A stretch of DNA of 64,000 bases from positions 496,001-560,000 of the forward strand of contig NZ_CANMPQ010000001.1 in NCBI RefSeq assembly GCF_947499695.1. Reading direction: 5' to 3'. Both the position numbers and the translations under genes were made by a program. The notes under the pieces are model-generated. The model saw only the letters and a list, made by a program, of their open reading frames with translations. It was not told the DNA's origin and did no database searches. Numbering within the stretch: position 1 is the stretch's first letter; each line of letters begins with the position of its first letter. Shown in pieces: positions 45,546 to 53,910 of this stretch. Origin of the DNA: an uncultured Allomuricauda sp. GTDB lineage: Bacteria > Bacteroidota > Bacteroidia > Flavobacteriales > Flavobacteriaceae.

Positions 45546-45571
45546 CAACTTTGTTTAACTTTACACTATAA

Positions 45572-46132
45572 ATGGATAAACAAAATAATACAAATCTAGA
45601 GACAGCAGTTTTTGCTGGAGGATGTTTTTGGTGTACCGAAGCTGTTTTTCAGCGACTTGATGGGGTTCAGGAAGTCAAATCAGGATATACCGGCGGAGCG
45701 ATTAAAAACCCAGCTTACAGGGAGATATGTACAGGGAGAACTGGACATGCCGAAGCGATTGAAATTACATTTGACCCCAATCACGTTTCTTATACTGAAT
45801 TATTGGAAGTATTTTTTGCCACGCATGACCCTACAACGTTGAATAGACAAGGGAATGATGTAGGCACACAATATAGAAGTGAAATTTTCTACACCGTTCC
45901 GAAACAAAAGGAAATGGCAGAACAGTTTATTGCCTTATTGGAACAAGAAAAGATTTTTAATGCTCCAATAGTTACAGCAGTTTCTGAAGCGCAACCTTTT
46001 TATGTAGCGGAACAAGAGCATCAAAATTTTTATAATGACCATAGGTCTCAGCCCTATTGTCAAGTCATTATAGATCCAAAAATCAAAAAATTAAATAAGC
46101 ATTTCTCAAACAAGCTTAATACCGTAAAATAA
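45572..46132 (+). CDS. msrA: peptide-methionine (S)-S-oxide reductase MsrA
   Basis: A 186-residue cytosolic repair enzyme that reduces methionine-S-sulfoxide. The active-site motif [12 protein letters not shown] (about 15-26) has the catalytic Cys; YTGG follows at about 41, GHAEAIEI at about 62 and [11 protein letters not shown] near 150. A C-terminal Cys in SQPYC serves as the likely resolving residue. It precedes folE by 2 bp, so the two share a transcript. The promoter region carries a short inverted repeat. Confidence 0.95.
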   Translation: MDKQNNTNLETAVFAGGCFWCTEAVFQRLDGVQEVKSGYTGGAIKNPAYREICTGRTGHAEAIEITFDPNHVSYTELLEVFFATHDPTTLNRQGNDVGTQYRSEIFYTVPKQKEMAEQFIALLEQEKIFNAPIVTAVSEAQPFYVAEQEHQNFYNDHRSQPYCQVIIDPKIKKLNKHFSNKLNTVK

Positions 46133-46134
46133 CC

Positions 46135-46734
46135 ATGGCACCATATAAAAATTTAGAGGAATACAATATCGAGGTCACCAATGAGGTTAAAGACAGGTTT
46201 TCCAAGATTATTGATGAGATAGGGGAGGATGTTAGTCGTGACGGGTTGCTAAAAACTCCGGAACGGGCAGCGAAAGCAATGTTGTTTTTAACACAGGGGT
46301 ATCGGCAAAATGCGGCCGAAATACTCAAAGGAGCTATGTTTAAGGAAGATTATGACGATATGGTCATCATCAAGGACATTGAAGTGTATTCACTGTGCGA
46401 GCACCATATGCTTCCATTCTTTGGAAAAGCTCATATTGCTTATATCCCAAACGGACATATAGTTGGATTAAGTAAGATACCACGTATTGTGGATGTTTTT
46501 GCACGAAGACTTCAGGTACAAGAGCGTTTGACTCATGATATTTTGGAATGCATCAATGATACTTTAAAACCACAGGGGGTTGCCGTTGTCATCGAAGCTT
46601 CACATATGTGTATGATGATGCGTGGGGTGCAAAAACAAAATTCTGTAACAACAACATCTGGTTTTAGGGGCCAGTTTGAAAAAATTGAGACCCGAAATGA
46701 GTTTCTAAAGCTGATAAGCTCCGATTTGTCATAA
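46135..46734 (+). CDS. folE: GTP cyclohydrolase I
   Basis: A 199-residue enzyme opening the folate/tetrahydrobiopterin pathway by converting GTP to dihydroneopterin triphosphate. The zinc ligands are in [18 protein letters not shown] (Cys and His), and the distal Cys is in [10 protein letters not shown]. Substrate-binding [14 protein letters not shown] and the C-terminal [11 protein letters not shown] are intact. Length is normal. It is cotranscribed with msrA 2 bp upstream; the small membrane protein gene begins 40 bp downstream. Confidence 0.96.
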   Translation: MAPYKNLEEYNIEVTNEVKDRFSKIIDEIGEDVSRDGLLKTPERAAKAMLFLTQGYRQNAAEILKGAMFKEDYDDMVIIKDIEVYSLCEHHMLPFFGKAHIAYIPNGHIVGLSKIPRIVDVFARRLQVQERLTHDILECINDTLKPQGVAVVIEASHMCMMMRGVQKQNSVTTTSGFRGQFEKIETRNEFLKLISSDLS

Positions 46735-46774
46735 ACCATTTTTACATCTCATTACGATTTCCTATTTTTCATCA

Positions 46775-47071
46775 ATGGGAAAAGAAAAAGACCCCAAGTA
46801 TAAATATCTACTGCTAGGATTACTATTTGACGCTATAGGAATGCTTTCATTTGCTATTCCAGGAATAGGGGAGTTTTCCGATGTGATTTGGGCTCCCATG
46901 GCAGGTTGGCTCATGACACGAATGTATAAGGGGAAAATAGGGCAGGCAGCTGGTATTGTCACTTTTGTTGAAGAATTGGTACCGGGCTTGGATATCATAC
47001 CTTCTTTCACGATTATGTGGGTTTACACCTATTTGATTTCCAAGAATAAGAAGATAAAAGGAAGCCGCTAA
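46775..47071 (+). CDS. small membrane protein of unknown function
   Basis: A 98-residue protein with two or three hydrophobic helices (LLLGLLFDAIGMLSFAIPGIG, cited in part; DVIWAPMAGWLMTRMY; LDIIPSFTIMWVYTYLI). The order is a short charged N-terminus, helix, GEFSDVIWAPMAG loop and helix, ending in a Lys-rich tail. The ID of the family is unclear to me; similar genes occur in Flavobacteriaceae by recollection. It is in the same direction as folE, 40 bp after it, and ends before an imperfect hairpin shared with the convergent DUF5916 gene. Confidence 0.7.
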   Translation: MGKEKDPKYKYLLLGLLFDAIGMLSFAIPGIGEFSDVIWAPMAGWLMTRMYKGKIGQAAGIVTFVEELVPGLDIIPSFTIMWVYTYLISKNKKIKGSR

Positions 47072-47085
47072 TGCGACTTCCTAAC
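47057..47085 (-). terminator. imperfect hairpin terminator for the DUF5916/ABC operon
   Basis: GGAAGCCGC (47060-47068) pairs with GCGACTTCC (47073-47081) with one internal mismatch and a 4-base loop. On the reverse strand a short T-rich run follows, so it probably ends the transcript that closes at 47096; it also overlaps the forward gene's stop. Confidence 0.5.
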
Positions 47086-47095
47086 TAACTAAAAT

Positions 47096-49309
47096 CTAAA
47101 ACTGCTTTAAAAGCGTGATTTTACTTATGAATTGGGTAGTATTCCTTGTGGGGTCGAAAATATCTGTTTGTGTATCGTTAAAAACAATGTAGATAAAGGA
47201 AAGCGGCATATATTCCCAGCTAAAACGTACGTTCCAACGGCCCTCCTCATTAAAGCTATTGTATTGATAAAAGGTGGATAATTGAACTCGAGGATTTAAT
47301 GCCAACCTTAGACTTGCCGAATATAAATTTGTGGTCAAATTTGAATTGCCAATACCTACATTTTTAAGGGTATTGTGCTCATAATCCAAAGAAAGTGCAG
47401 CATGAGGAATAGGGGCAAACCTCGCTGCTGCATTGATGGTATTTCGGGTGCCGTTGTAAAAGTTACCAAAACTATATCCAATATCTCCAGACCACTTTCT
47501 ATATTGGTCCGTATTATATTGCATTAAATATCTGGTATAAAAATAGTTATCCTCTTGAATTTCTAATCCAAGCGGAGCAAAGTCAAAATTGATATTTTGC
47601 CATGTTGGGGTCAATGAGATTTCCACAAAACTATTGTCCTTGAACCAAGTATATATAGGGAAAATATAAAGACTAGCTTGCTGAAACTCAGTTGGATCTG
47701 TTGCATCATGATTGTAATTGGCAAATACACCGGGGTCCCACCTTCTAATCCAGTCAATTTTTTCAGGACGCCATATATAATAACCACCCGGGTTGTGTCT
47801 AATTACGTTGTTCTGTCGGACAAATCCCATTCGCGGATTGTAGTTGGCATCTGTATATTCGGTCACCCAACCATAATAATACGAATTAGTAGTGCTTCCA
47901 GCAAAAATACGTCCGGCGTAGCCAGTCTTCCCCGTAGTTTCATCAATGGAACTTGAAAACAAATATTGGATATCCCATTGGCTTGTGGGCCGTATTTGCC
48001 CATCAATTGTAATTGTTGTGTTATTGTTTCCTTCTAGGTTGAGTTCCAAATAACTGTCATCCATTCTATGGGTCACCATAATACCCATATTGTTTTCCCT
48101 TCCATAATTTTTGAGATAACGAAAAACACCAAAATTGGCTCCAGCAGAATTTTCAGTCTCACGTTGTCGCACAAACAGGCCAGCTATTGCGTTTTTTTCA
48201 GTACGCTGGGTAAATCGAGTGCCGACATCAATAGGAGCTGGAGTAGCATTGAATTCACCTTGTAAACCTACACGTCTACTAAAAAAAGGTCTTATGGACT
48301 GCTGTAACCCTCCTGCCCAGATACCGGAGTTTTCCAAAAAGAATTGACGTCGCTCCGGAAAGAAAATATTGAATCGTTCCAGGTTGTTCACGGCACGATC
48401 CACATCAGCCTGGGCGAAATCAGTATTTACTGTGAGGTCTAAAACCGTTTTTGGGTTTATAGCCCATTTGGCATCAACTCCCACTTTAGGATCACTTAGC
48501 TTATCTGTAAGCACATCACCTTCTTTATTTTCATCATATTGATAAAGCGCATATGGTTCTATTCTAATATTAGCCGAAGGTGGGGGAACCTCAATCCCAG
48601 TAAGTTTGGCTGCGTAGGTCATACGATACGGGGTAAAGGATTGCGGAATGGCCGGAAAAGTGGAAACTTCAACTTCCCTACGGGCATAACGTACCATGGT
48701 CATTCCCCATTCAATGGTGTTACCATTTTCCGGAAGGTTGTAACGCAAAGATTTGAAGGGAATGGCCATTTCCACAAAAAAACCTTCCTCTGTTCTTTGG
48801 GTACGAACTCTCCATAACGTATTCCAGCCAGTATCAAAACTGTTGCCATTGAAATTTTGAAAATCACGTTGATTTCCATAAGGAGTGGTCTGAAAACCTT
48901 GAGCGTATTGTTTAAGGTTTTGGGGATCCAGGGCTATACCGAAAATGTCGTTTTCTCCCCAACTAAAATCTCTTCGAAGGTCTTGTATCCGAATCCCTTT
49001 AATTCCAACAGAGTCTTTGCAAAATGCCCCTACGTAAAGATTTTTATCGTCATATAGAAACCTCACCTCTGTGGGATAAATGAGTGTACCACCTTGTCTA
49101 GGCTCTCTCCTAAAGAAATCCTTGATAGTTTTTACATTTTCCCAATCATCTTCATCTAGGAACCCATCAACACGAATACCTTGTTGTGCTTTAGCAACCT
49201 TTATTTCTTGAGGACTTTCTGGCGGCGGGAAATTATCTGTAGTACTCTCTTGGGACTGAACGGGAGCAGCAAATATGAAAGCAAGAGCCAGTAGTATACA
49301 GATTCTCAA
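47096..49309 (-). CDS. DUF5916 domain-containing outer-membrane protein with CBM9-like N-terminal domain
   Basis: A 737-residue exported protein that starts at TTG 49309: an in-frame stop lies a few codons upstream, and the signal peptide (ICILLALAFIFAAPVQS) begins there. Residues about 35-230 are a carbohydrate-binding family 9-like beta-sandwich (VDGFLDEDDWENV, VRFLYDDKNLYVGAF). The remainder is the DUF5916 domain (VDAKWAINPKTVLDLTVN, FFPERRQFFLENS, then many barrel strands) ending in the terminal aromatic strand ITLLKQF, so it sits in the outer membrane. Its start overlaps the permease stop (TTGA), an unusual coupling with an ABC-2 exporter. Substrate unknown. Confidence 0.85.
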   Translation of the reverse strand: MRICILLALAFIFAAPVQSQESTTDNFPPPESPQEIKVAKAQQGIRVDGFLDEDDWENVKTIKDFFRREPRQGGTLIYPTEVRFLYDDKNLYVGAFCKDSVGIKGIRIQDLRRDFSWGENDIFGIALDPQNLKQYAQGFQTTPYGNQRDFQNFNGNSFDTGWNTLWRVRTQRTEEGFFVEMAIPFKSLRYNLPENGNTIEWGMTMVRYARREVEVSTFPAIPQSFTPYRMTYAAKLTGIEVPPPSANIRIEPYALYQYDENKEGDVLTDKLSDPKVGVDAKWAINPKTVLDLTVNTDFAQADVDRAVNNLERFNIFFPERRQFFLENSGIWAGGLQQSIRPFFSRRVGLQGEFNATPAPIDVGTRFTQRTEKNAIAGLFVRQRETENSAGANFGVFRYLKNYGRENNMGIMVTHRMDDSYLELNLEGNNNTTITIDGQIRPTSQWDIQYLFSSSIDETTGKTGYAGRIFAGSTTNSYYYGWVTEYTDANYNPRMGFVRQNNVIRHNPGGYYIWRPEKIDWIRRWDPGVFANYNHDATDPTEFQQASLYIFPIYTWFKDNSFVEISLTPTWQNINFDFAPLGLEIQEDNYFYTRYLMQYNTDQYRKWSGDIGYSFGNFYNGTRNTINAAARFAPIPHAALSLDYEHNTLKNVGIGNSNLTTNLYSASLRLALNPRVQLSTFYQYNSFNEEGRWNVRFSWEYMPLSFIYIVFNDTQTDIFDPTRNTTQFISKITLLKQF

Positions 49310-50730
49310 AACAATAGGGTTTTAGAAGATTTTACCCGTGGACTAAATGCTATTCCAAGAGTGCCAATGACTACGGATATAGCGAGTATTGCTAAAGCTG
49401 ATATACCGCTGGTTTTAGGGGTCAACGGCTTGAAAGTAAATGAAGGCAAATCTTCATAATCACTACTGGTGAAAGATTGGTTATTGTATAAAAATGGAAT
49501 TAAATGCTGCCTCCATGTTTCAGCAAACCCAATCACTTGACCTCGATAATTTTCATAATCCTTCGTTGAAGATCCAGAAACCTCATTAAGAGCTTGTTGC
49601 ATTACAATTGCAGGTGAGATCCATTTAAGCTTACCAACCCAAGTCTGTTGTTTGTCCAACTGATTCTCAAATTCATTAACTATAGGTTCCAATTCTTTCT
49701 TTACCACATCCTGGGAGGCCATATAGCGGTGATAGAACCTTCTGCTCTGATTGGGATCGTTAATAGCGTATTCAGGATGGTCACGTAGAAAGTTATCCAA
49801 TATTTCATCCTGTTTTTCAGTTACCTCAGCTTTGACGGTTCGCATTTTATTAATCATAAGCGTCCGTGATGGCATTGGATATATTGTGCTTCCCAGTTGA
49901 TTGATTATGGAAGGTGCCAGTAATACAAAAACTAACCAAAGTCCCAGAATAGTAATGGCATTTTTTGCTGAATTTGAAGCCTGCAGGTTAACCACAAAGG
50001 CCAGCGCAAACCAGAACAAAATATATGCGATCGTTAATCCAATAAAAGAAAACATGGTTCCTGAATCAATGGGGCCACCAAAAATTAGCAAAGTACCCAA
50101 GAGCAGAATTACAGTTAGTGTAGCTATCCATAAAAAACGAATTCCAATTTTTTGAAGCACCCAAATATGAATGGAGATGGGCTGTGAAGCCAAAAGTTTC
50201 AAGGAACCAGTTTCTCTCTCGGAGGAAAGGATATTGTATGAAAAAGCAATGATAATTAGGGGTAATAAATATATAATTACAAAGGACAAGTCAAAACTTC
50301 CAAAGAGTTGTTGTACCGGACTACTGATTTCAGTGAAATTTAAAGCAAAGTCATCGCCAGCCATTGTGGGTTTAACATAATGGGTAAACAGGTCACTTTG
50401 GCCTGTAGCGATAAAGGCCATTGCAGATGGTGGCATTGCCGCAATTCTTGGATGATAGTTACCTACTGCTGTGGGTCCTGAAGGAATTGTCCATCTTGAG
50501 GCATTTACATTCAACCCTCTCTCGATTGAATCTAATTGCGCCAGCATTTTTTGGTCGGACTCATTAACCTGTTTTTTGATAGAGGCAATATCCAATTCTC
50601 TTTTTTCAACTTTTTGACTACCATTGAAGGAAGCAAAACCAAAAAGTACCAACAAAAGCACACTAAGAAATTGAATCCATCCGCTTCGCAGAAGGGTTTT
50701 CAGCTCATATATAAAATTATACTTGTACAT
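49306..50730 (-). CDS. ABC-2 type transporter permease, DUF3526 family (second copy)
   Basis: From the ATG at 50730 (474 residues, two bases after the previous gene's stop), the protein has an N-terminal helix (SGWIQFLSVLLLVLFGF), a large extracytoplasmic loop (about 50-160), then a cluster of five hydrophobic helices (VIIYLLPLIIIAFSYNIL, WIATLTVILLLGTLLIFGG, ILFWFALAFVVNL, ITILGLWLVFVLLAP) and a terminal helix. The LSSERETGSLKLLASQP motif is typical of ABC-2/NosY-type permeases with a DUF3526 insertion. It pairs with the preceding permease and the ATPase two genes upstream. Confidence 0.85.
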   Translation of the reverse strand: MYKYNFIYELKTLLRSGWIQFLSVLLLVLFGFASFNGSQKVEKRELDIASIKKQVNESDQKMLAQLDSIERGLNVNASRWTIPSGPTAVGNYHPRIAAMPPSAMAFIATGQSDLFTHYVKPTMAGDDFALNFTEISSPVQQLFGSFDLSFVIIYLLPLIIIAFSYNILSSERETGSLKLLASQPISIHIWVLQKIGIRFLWIATLTVILLLGTLLIFGGPIDSGTMFSFIGLTIAYILFWFALAFVVNLQASNSAKNAITILGLWLVFVLLAPSIINQLGSTIYPMPSRTLMINKMRTVKAEVTEKQDEILDNFLRDHPEYAINDPNQSRRFYHRYMASQDVVKKELEPIVNEFENQLDKQQTWVGKLKWISPAIVMQQALNEVSGSSTKDYENYRGQVIGFAETWRQHLIPFLYNNQSFTSSDYEDLPSFTFKPLTPKTSGISALAILAISVVIGTLGIAFSPRVKSSKTLLF

Positions 50731-50732
50731 GA

Positions 50733-52139
50733 CTATATTTTTTTGATTGTGATGAATAGGAAACCAAAGGATACAATCAACCATGTTGAGAGTATCAGAA
50801 GATTAGAACCATTGGTTGATAAGATTTCGCCCAGTTTTGGAGGTGCATATTCAAATGGTGGCAGCTTCTTCCAGGTATCAGCACTAGCTCTATAACTCCA
50901 TTCACCATATGAGGAGTTTTCCGCAAAGTTGTTATTTAAAAATGCCTGGGTTTTAACTCGATAATCCTCGGCGGCGTCGGCAAAGTTCCAATGGGTCGCA
51001 TAATCCGTTCTTGCAATGGCCATACTCAGGAACCTAGTCGGAAGAAAGGGTGAAAATGCAGCTAAACCCTGGTAAACCTCAGATTGTTCAGCGAATTGTT
51101 TTTTTAAAAACCTGTAGTGTTTTAAATATACCTCGGACTCATGTTCTTCTCCCTTTTGCATGCGATAAGCATCAAAATTAAAGGGCAAAAGATGAAGACT
51201 GTCCACACCATATTCCGCTAAGACTTCTTTTTCTAATTGTTTGGCTTGCTTACTCCATGGATCATGTCCATCGAGTCCTTCAAGCTTATCCTTAAGAACA
51301 TTGGCTGCAAATTCTTGACGTGTAGGGTAGGGGTGTTTGGTGTCTGCGATATTACTTGAAATTTTTGGAACCAGTAAGCAAGCAATTATCCATATCGAGA
51401 GGGAAAAGACAAGAGCTATTCCTGATTTCTTCACTCTTGATGAAATAATAAGAACCAAATTGGTGAAAACAACATAGTAACAAATGAATACCAGAAAAAG
51501 TACTCCAAGTGATTCCCAGGAAAATACTCCAAAATCGTCTAGATTAGAAAGTACAACGCCGGCAATAAGAAATAGGATAGTGGTAATTAAAAAGATGGGG
51601 GACATTATGGCCAACCATTTTCCTAATATCAATTTGACAACTGAAGTACCTTGACTTTTTAGCAATGCCATGGTTCCCATTTCGTGCTCTTTGGTAAACG
51701 AATTATATCCTAGCAAAACAATCAGTAACGGAATAATGAAAAGAAGGATGAAATCGGGTGTTAAGTCACCAAATCGAGCCAATCCGGTTTGGTCAGTTGC
51801 CATACTGAATTGTGCTTCGTTACGTTTATGTGCCTCCAAAAAAATAGACGTTCCTGCATATTTGTCCACCCCCTGATCAAGTAAGGAGAGTGGATACTTT
51901 GGTTTGAAAGCATAGGTTCCATAATGTGCAGCTGAATGTGGATTTTTATCACCTTGATTATCCCAGATAGCTCTTTCAGTTGACTTAGCTTCGCGATACT
52001 CTTGGTTAATCGCATGGTATCTTTTGCCGCTTATCCATATAGCCATTGCAAGTAGGCCAACCACAATAACAAAAGCTGTTGCGACCCGCCCATCTCTAGT
52101 GAGCTGTCTGATTTCTTTTATAAAAGTACTTTTGATCAT
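50733..52139 (-). CDS. ABC-2 type transporter permease, DUF3526 family (first copy)
   Basis: A 468-residue membrane protein, paralogous to the next gene. The N-terminal cytoplasmic KEIRQLTRDGR precedes helix 1 (VATAFVIVVGLLAMAIWIS); a long periplasmic segment (about 45-145) is followed by LLFIIPLLIVLLGYNSFTKE, then HEMGTMALLKSQG, the ABC-2 coupling region, and four more helices. Its ATG overlaps the ATPase stop by four bases and its stop is two bases before the second permease, so ATPase and both permeases form one heterodimeric transporter. NosFY-type systems are the nearest named relatives. Confidence 0.85.
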   Translation of the reverse strand: MIKSTFIKEIRQLTRDGRVATAFVIVVGLLAMAIWISGKRYHAINQEYREAKSTERAIWDNQGDKNPHSAAHYGTYAFKPKYPLSLLDQGVDKYAGTSIFLEAHKRNEAQFSMATDQTGLARFGDLTPDFILLFIIPLLIVLLGYNSFTKEHEMGTMALLKSQGTSVVKLILGKWLAIMSPIFLITTILFLIAGVVLSNLDDFGVFSWESLGVLFLVFICYYVVFTNLVLIISSRVKKSGIALVFSLSIWIIACLLVPKISSNIADTKHPYPTRQEFAANVLKDKLEGLDGHDPWSKQAKQLEKEVLAEYGVDSLHLLPFNFDAYRMQKGEEHESEVYLKHYRFLKKQFAEQSEVYQGLAAFSPFLPTRFLSMAIARTDYATHWNFADAAEDYRVKTQAFLNNNFAENSSYGEWSYRASADTWKKLPPFEYAPPKLGEILSTNGSNLLILSTWLIVSFGFLFITIKKI

Positions 52140-52852
52140 TGGACTAATTCTTTATAGTCCATAGTATCTAAATAAGCCTGCTCAAGTTCTGCAAGTGAAA
52201 GATTATTAGCGTCAAACTCCTGTCTTAGCTGCCCATTTTTCATAATCCCAATGTGGGTAGCTACTTCTTTTGCTCTAAATAGATCGTGAGTTGCCATCAA
52301 AATGGCGACACCCTGACCTCTCAAATTTTCCAAAAGCTGTCCAAATTCATTACTTGCCTTTGGATCTAACCCTGAAGTCGGCTCATCTAACAATAAAGAT
52401 TTTGCGTTTTTGGCCAAGGCAATGGCAATACCTACCTTCTGTCGCATTCCTTTGGAAAAGTTTGATATGCGTTGATGAAATGCACTTTTTTGAAGTCCCG
52501 CCTGACTTAAAAATTCTTCAAGCTCACTTTTCTTAAGACTTTTACCTCCAATACCAGAGAAGTATTCCAGGTTTTCAACTGCACTTAATGTTGGGTAGAG
52601 CATAAGGTTCTCTGGAATATAAGCGAGGAACCGTTTTGTTTTTTTTGGATTTTCATCCACGTTCAATCCATTGATAAATGCACAACCGGAAGTAGGCTTA
52701 AGGAAGCCTAAAAGCAAATTAATTGTGGTTGTTTTGCCAGCTCCATTTGCTCCGAGCAAGCAATAGATTTCACCGGCTTTGATGTTTAGGTTCAACTGGT
52801 TCAATACCACCGCTTCACCATATTGTTTGGTGAGATTATCTGTTATAATCAT
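52136..52852 (-). CDS. ABC transporter ATP-binding protein (ABC-2/NosF-like)
   Basis: A 238-residue cytosolic ATPase. Walker A is GANGAGKTT (about 36-44), the Q-loop lies in LAYIPENLMLYP, the signature is FSKGMRQKVGIAIAL, Walker B is SLLLDEPTSGLDP and the H-loop is MATHDLFRA. It is the CcmA/NosF type that drives ABC-2 permeases. It starts the tight ATPase-permease-permease-DUF5916 operon. The 119 bp upstream hold a perfect 12-bp palindrome (52895-52906). Confidence 0.92.
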   Translation of the reverse strand: MIITDNLTKQYGEAVVLNQLNLNIKAGEIYCLLGANGAGKTTTINLLLGFLKPTSGCAFINGLNVDENPKKTKRFLAYIPENLMLYPTLSAVENLEYFSGIGGKSLKKSELEEFLSQAGLQKSAFHQRISNFSKGMRQKVGIAIALAKNAKSLLLDEPTSGLDPKASNEFGQLLENLRGQGVAILMATHDLFRAKEVATHIGIMKNGQLRQEFDANNLSLAELEQAYLDTMDYKELVQ

Positions 52853-52894
52853 TGAAAATAGTTTTAGGTAAGGATAATATGATTGGTCTTCAGC

Positions 52895-52906
52895 GTCAAT
52901 ATTGAC
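52895..52906. promoter_or_regulatory. 12-bp palindrome upstream of the ABC operon
   Basis: GTCAATATTGAC is a perfect palindrome 43 bp before the ATPase ATG, in a 119-bp intergenic region with no other clear structure. A dimeric regulator site is possible, but a 12-bp palindrome can also occur by chance. Confidence 0.3.
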
Positions 52907-52971
52907 AGAGAAGTATAGGGTATAGGGGTCACTCTAAATACGAATGCCCTGAACAGTAAGCAAAAAGAAGT

Positions 52972-53304
52972 CTAAATAGTGTGCGGTGGTCCCCTAAGAA
53001 GATTGAGGCCGAGTAGTGGTGTGCAAATTACGGAATCATCCGAAGTGATAGGTTGATAATTTTTGGTGATGACAAATGCAATTTCCGGTGTAAAAAAGAG
53101 TGTGCTTGGCTTCGTATTTAACTTAGCACATAGCTCACATTCATAGTCTACACCGTAAACCGCATCGTCACTATTATCAACTTTATTATGGGTATGAAAT
53201 TCCGTATGTGATGTGAAAACATGGATGGCCCCAAAGCCCCATTGAAATAACAGTATGGAGGCTAGTAAGGAACTTAACCAAATATGTTTTCTTCCTGTTT
53301 TCAC
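52972..53304 (-). CDS. small exported His/Cys protein, DUF2946-like (second copy)
   Basis: A 110-residue protein that must start at GTG 53304, since a stop codon lies three codons upstream. The N-terminal signal sequence (IWLSSLLASILLFQWGFGAI) is followed by a metal-type region: HVFTSHTEFHTHN with four His, then ECELC with a CxxC pair. The protein ends LLRGPPHTI. Small DUF2946-type proteins share the exported His/Cys plan and a terminal R-x-P-P. It resembles the 100-residue protein at 56380-56682 (shared HVFT/HVYT, CxxC, LFFT/LFTS, terminal RGPP/RPPP). It lies 39 bp after the lipoprotein gene. Confidence 0.7.
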   Translation of the reverse strand: MKTGRKHIWLSSLLASILLFQWGFGAIHVFTSHTEFHTHNKVDNSDDAVYGVDYECELCAKLNTKPSTLFFTPEIAFVITKNYQPITSDDSVICTPLLGLNLLRGPPHTI

Positions 53305-53343
53305 AGTTTTCTAATTATATAAGTGCAATTAGATTTAATTGAA

Positions 53344-53898
53344 TTATCCGATTGTTAAATCGAATGTCTCAGCAATATCTGTTTCTCCTCCTGCATCGCT
53401 CAAAGTCCCATTGTTTGGTTTCTTTGGTTCGTGGCGCAAGGTTATGGTAATTGAGGCTGCTCCTGCAGTATCTGTGTTTAGTGTGAAAACTATTCCCACG
53501 GGATTACCATTTCCATCGGTATCACCATAAGTAACACTTCCAATAGATCCTGTAGTTTGGAAAAAGAACTGATGCTCTTCATCTAATTCAGCTACTTCCT
53601 CAGTAACATCTTCCGCAGGTGTTTCAGTCTCATTCAAGAGAACAATGGTACCGTCATATGCGGTATTACCTGCCAAATTACCGGATACGGTAATTACAGG
53701 AGCGTTTGGTCCATCTCCATCCAAATCCCTTGTTTGCAAGGTTATTGTATCTCCGCCGCCTTGAGGTACAAGACTAACCGTCATGGTTGTAATGGTTTCT
53801 TCTTCGACTACTGGCTCTGGATCATTGTCGTCGCTGGAACATGACACAAAAAATAGACCAGTTAGTGCTGCTAGTGATAAGAATTTAATTGTTTTCAT
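53344..53898 (-). CDS. acidic lipoprotein linked to the TonB receptor
   Basis: A 184-residue lipoprotein: signal peptide FLSLAALTGLFFVSC with the lipobox Cys at residue 20, then SSDDNDPEP, a flexible acidic linker. The mature part is a beta-rich domain with TITLQTRDLDGDGPNAP, VAELDEEHQFFF and ITLRHEPKK. In Flavobacteriaceae such proteins are labelled 'type 1 periplasmic binding fold superfamily', an uncertain name. The gene follows the TonB receptor by 12 bp, so it is most likely the surface or periplasmic partner of that receptor. The motif DEEHQFFF and the many Asp/Glu suit cation binding, but this is inference. Confidence 0.75.
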   Translation of the reverse strand: MKTIKFLSLAALTGLFFVSCSSDDNDPEPVVEEETITTMTVSLVPQGGGDTITLQTRDLDGDGPNAPVITVSGNLAGNTAYDGTIVLLNETETPAEDVTEEVAELDEEHQFFFQTTGSIGSVTYGDTDGNGNPVGIVFTLNTDTAGAASITITLRHEPKKPNNGTLSDAGGETDIAETFDLTIG

Positions 53899-53910
53899 TT
53901 TTAATAAAGT

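Noticed and set aside
50731..50784. Longer second permease
   Set aside because: The extra 18 codons overlap the first permease; the ATG at 50730 sits 2 bp after its stop and begins the typical N-terminus.
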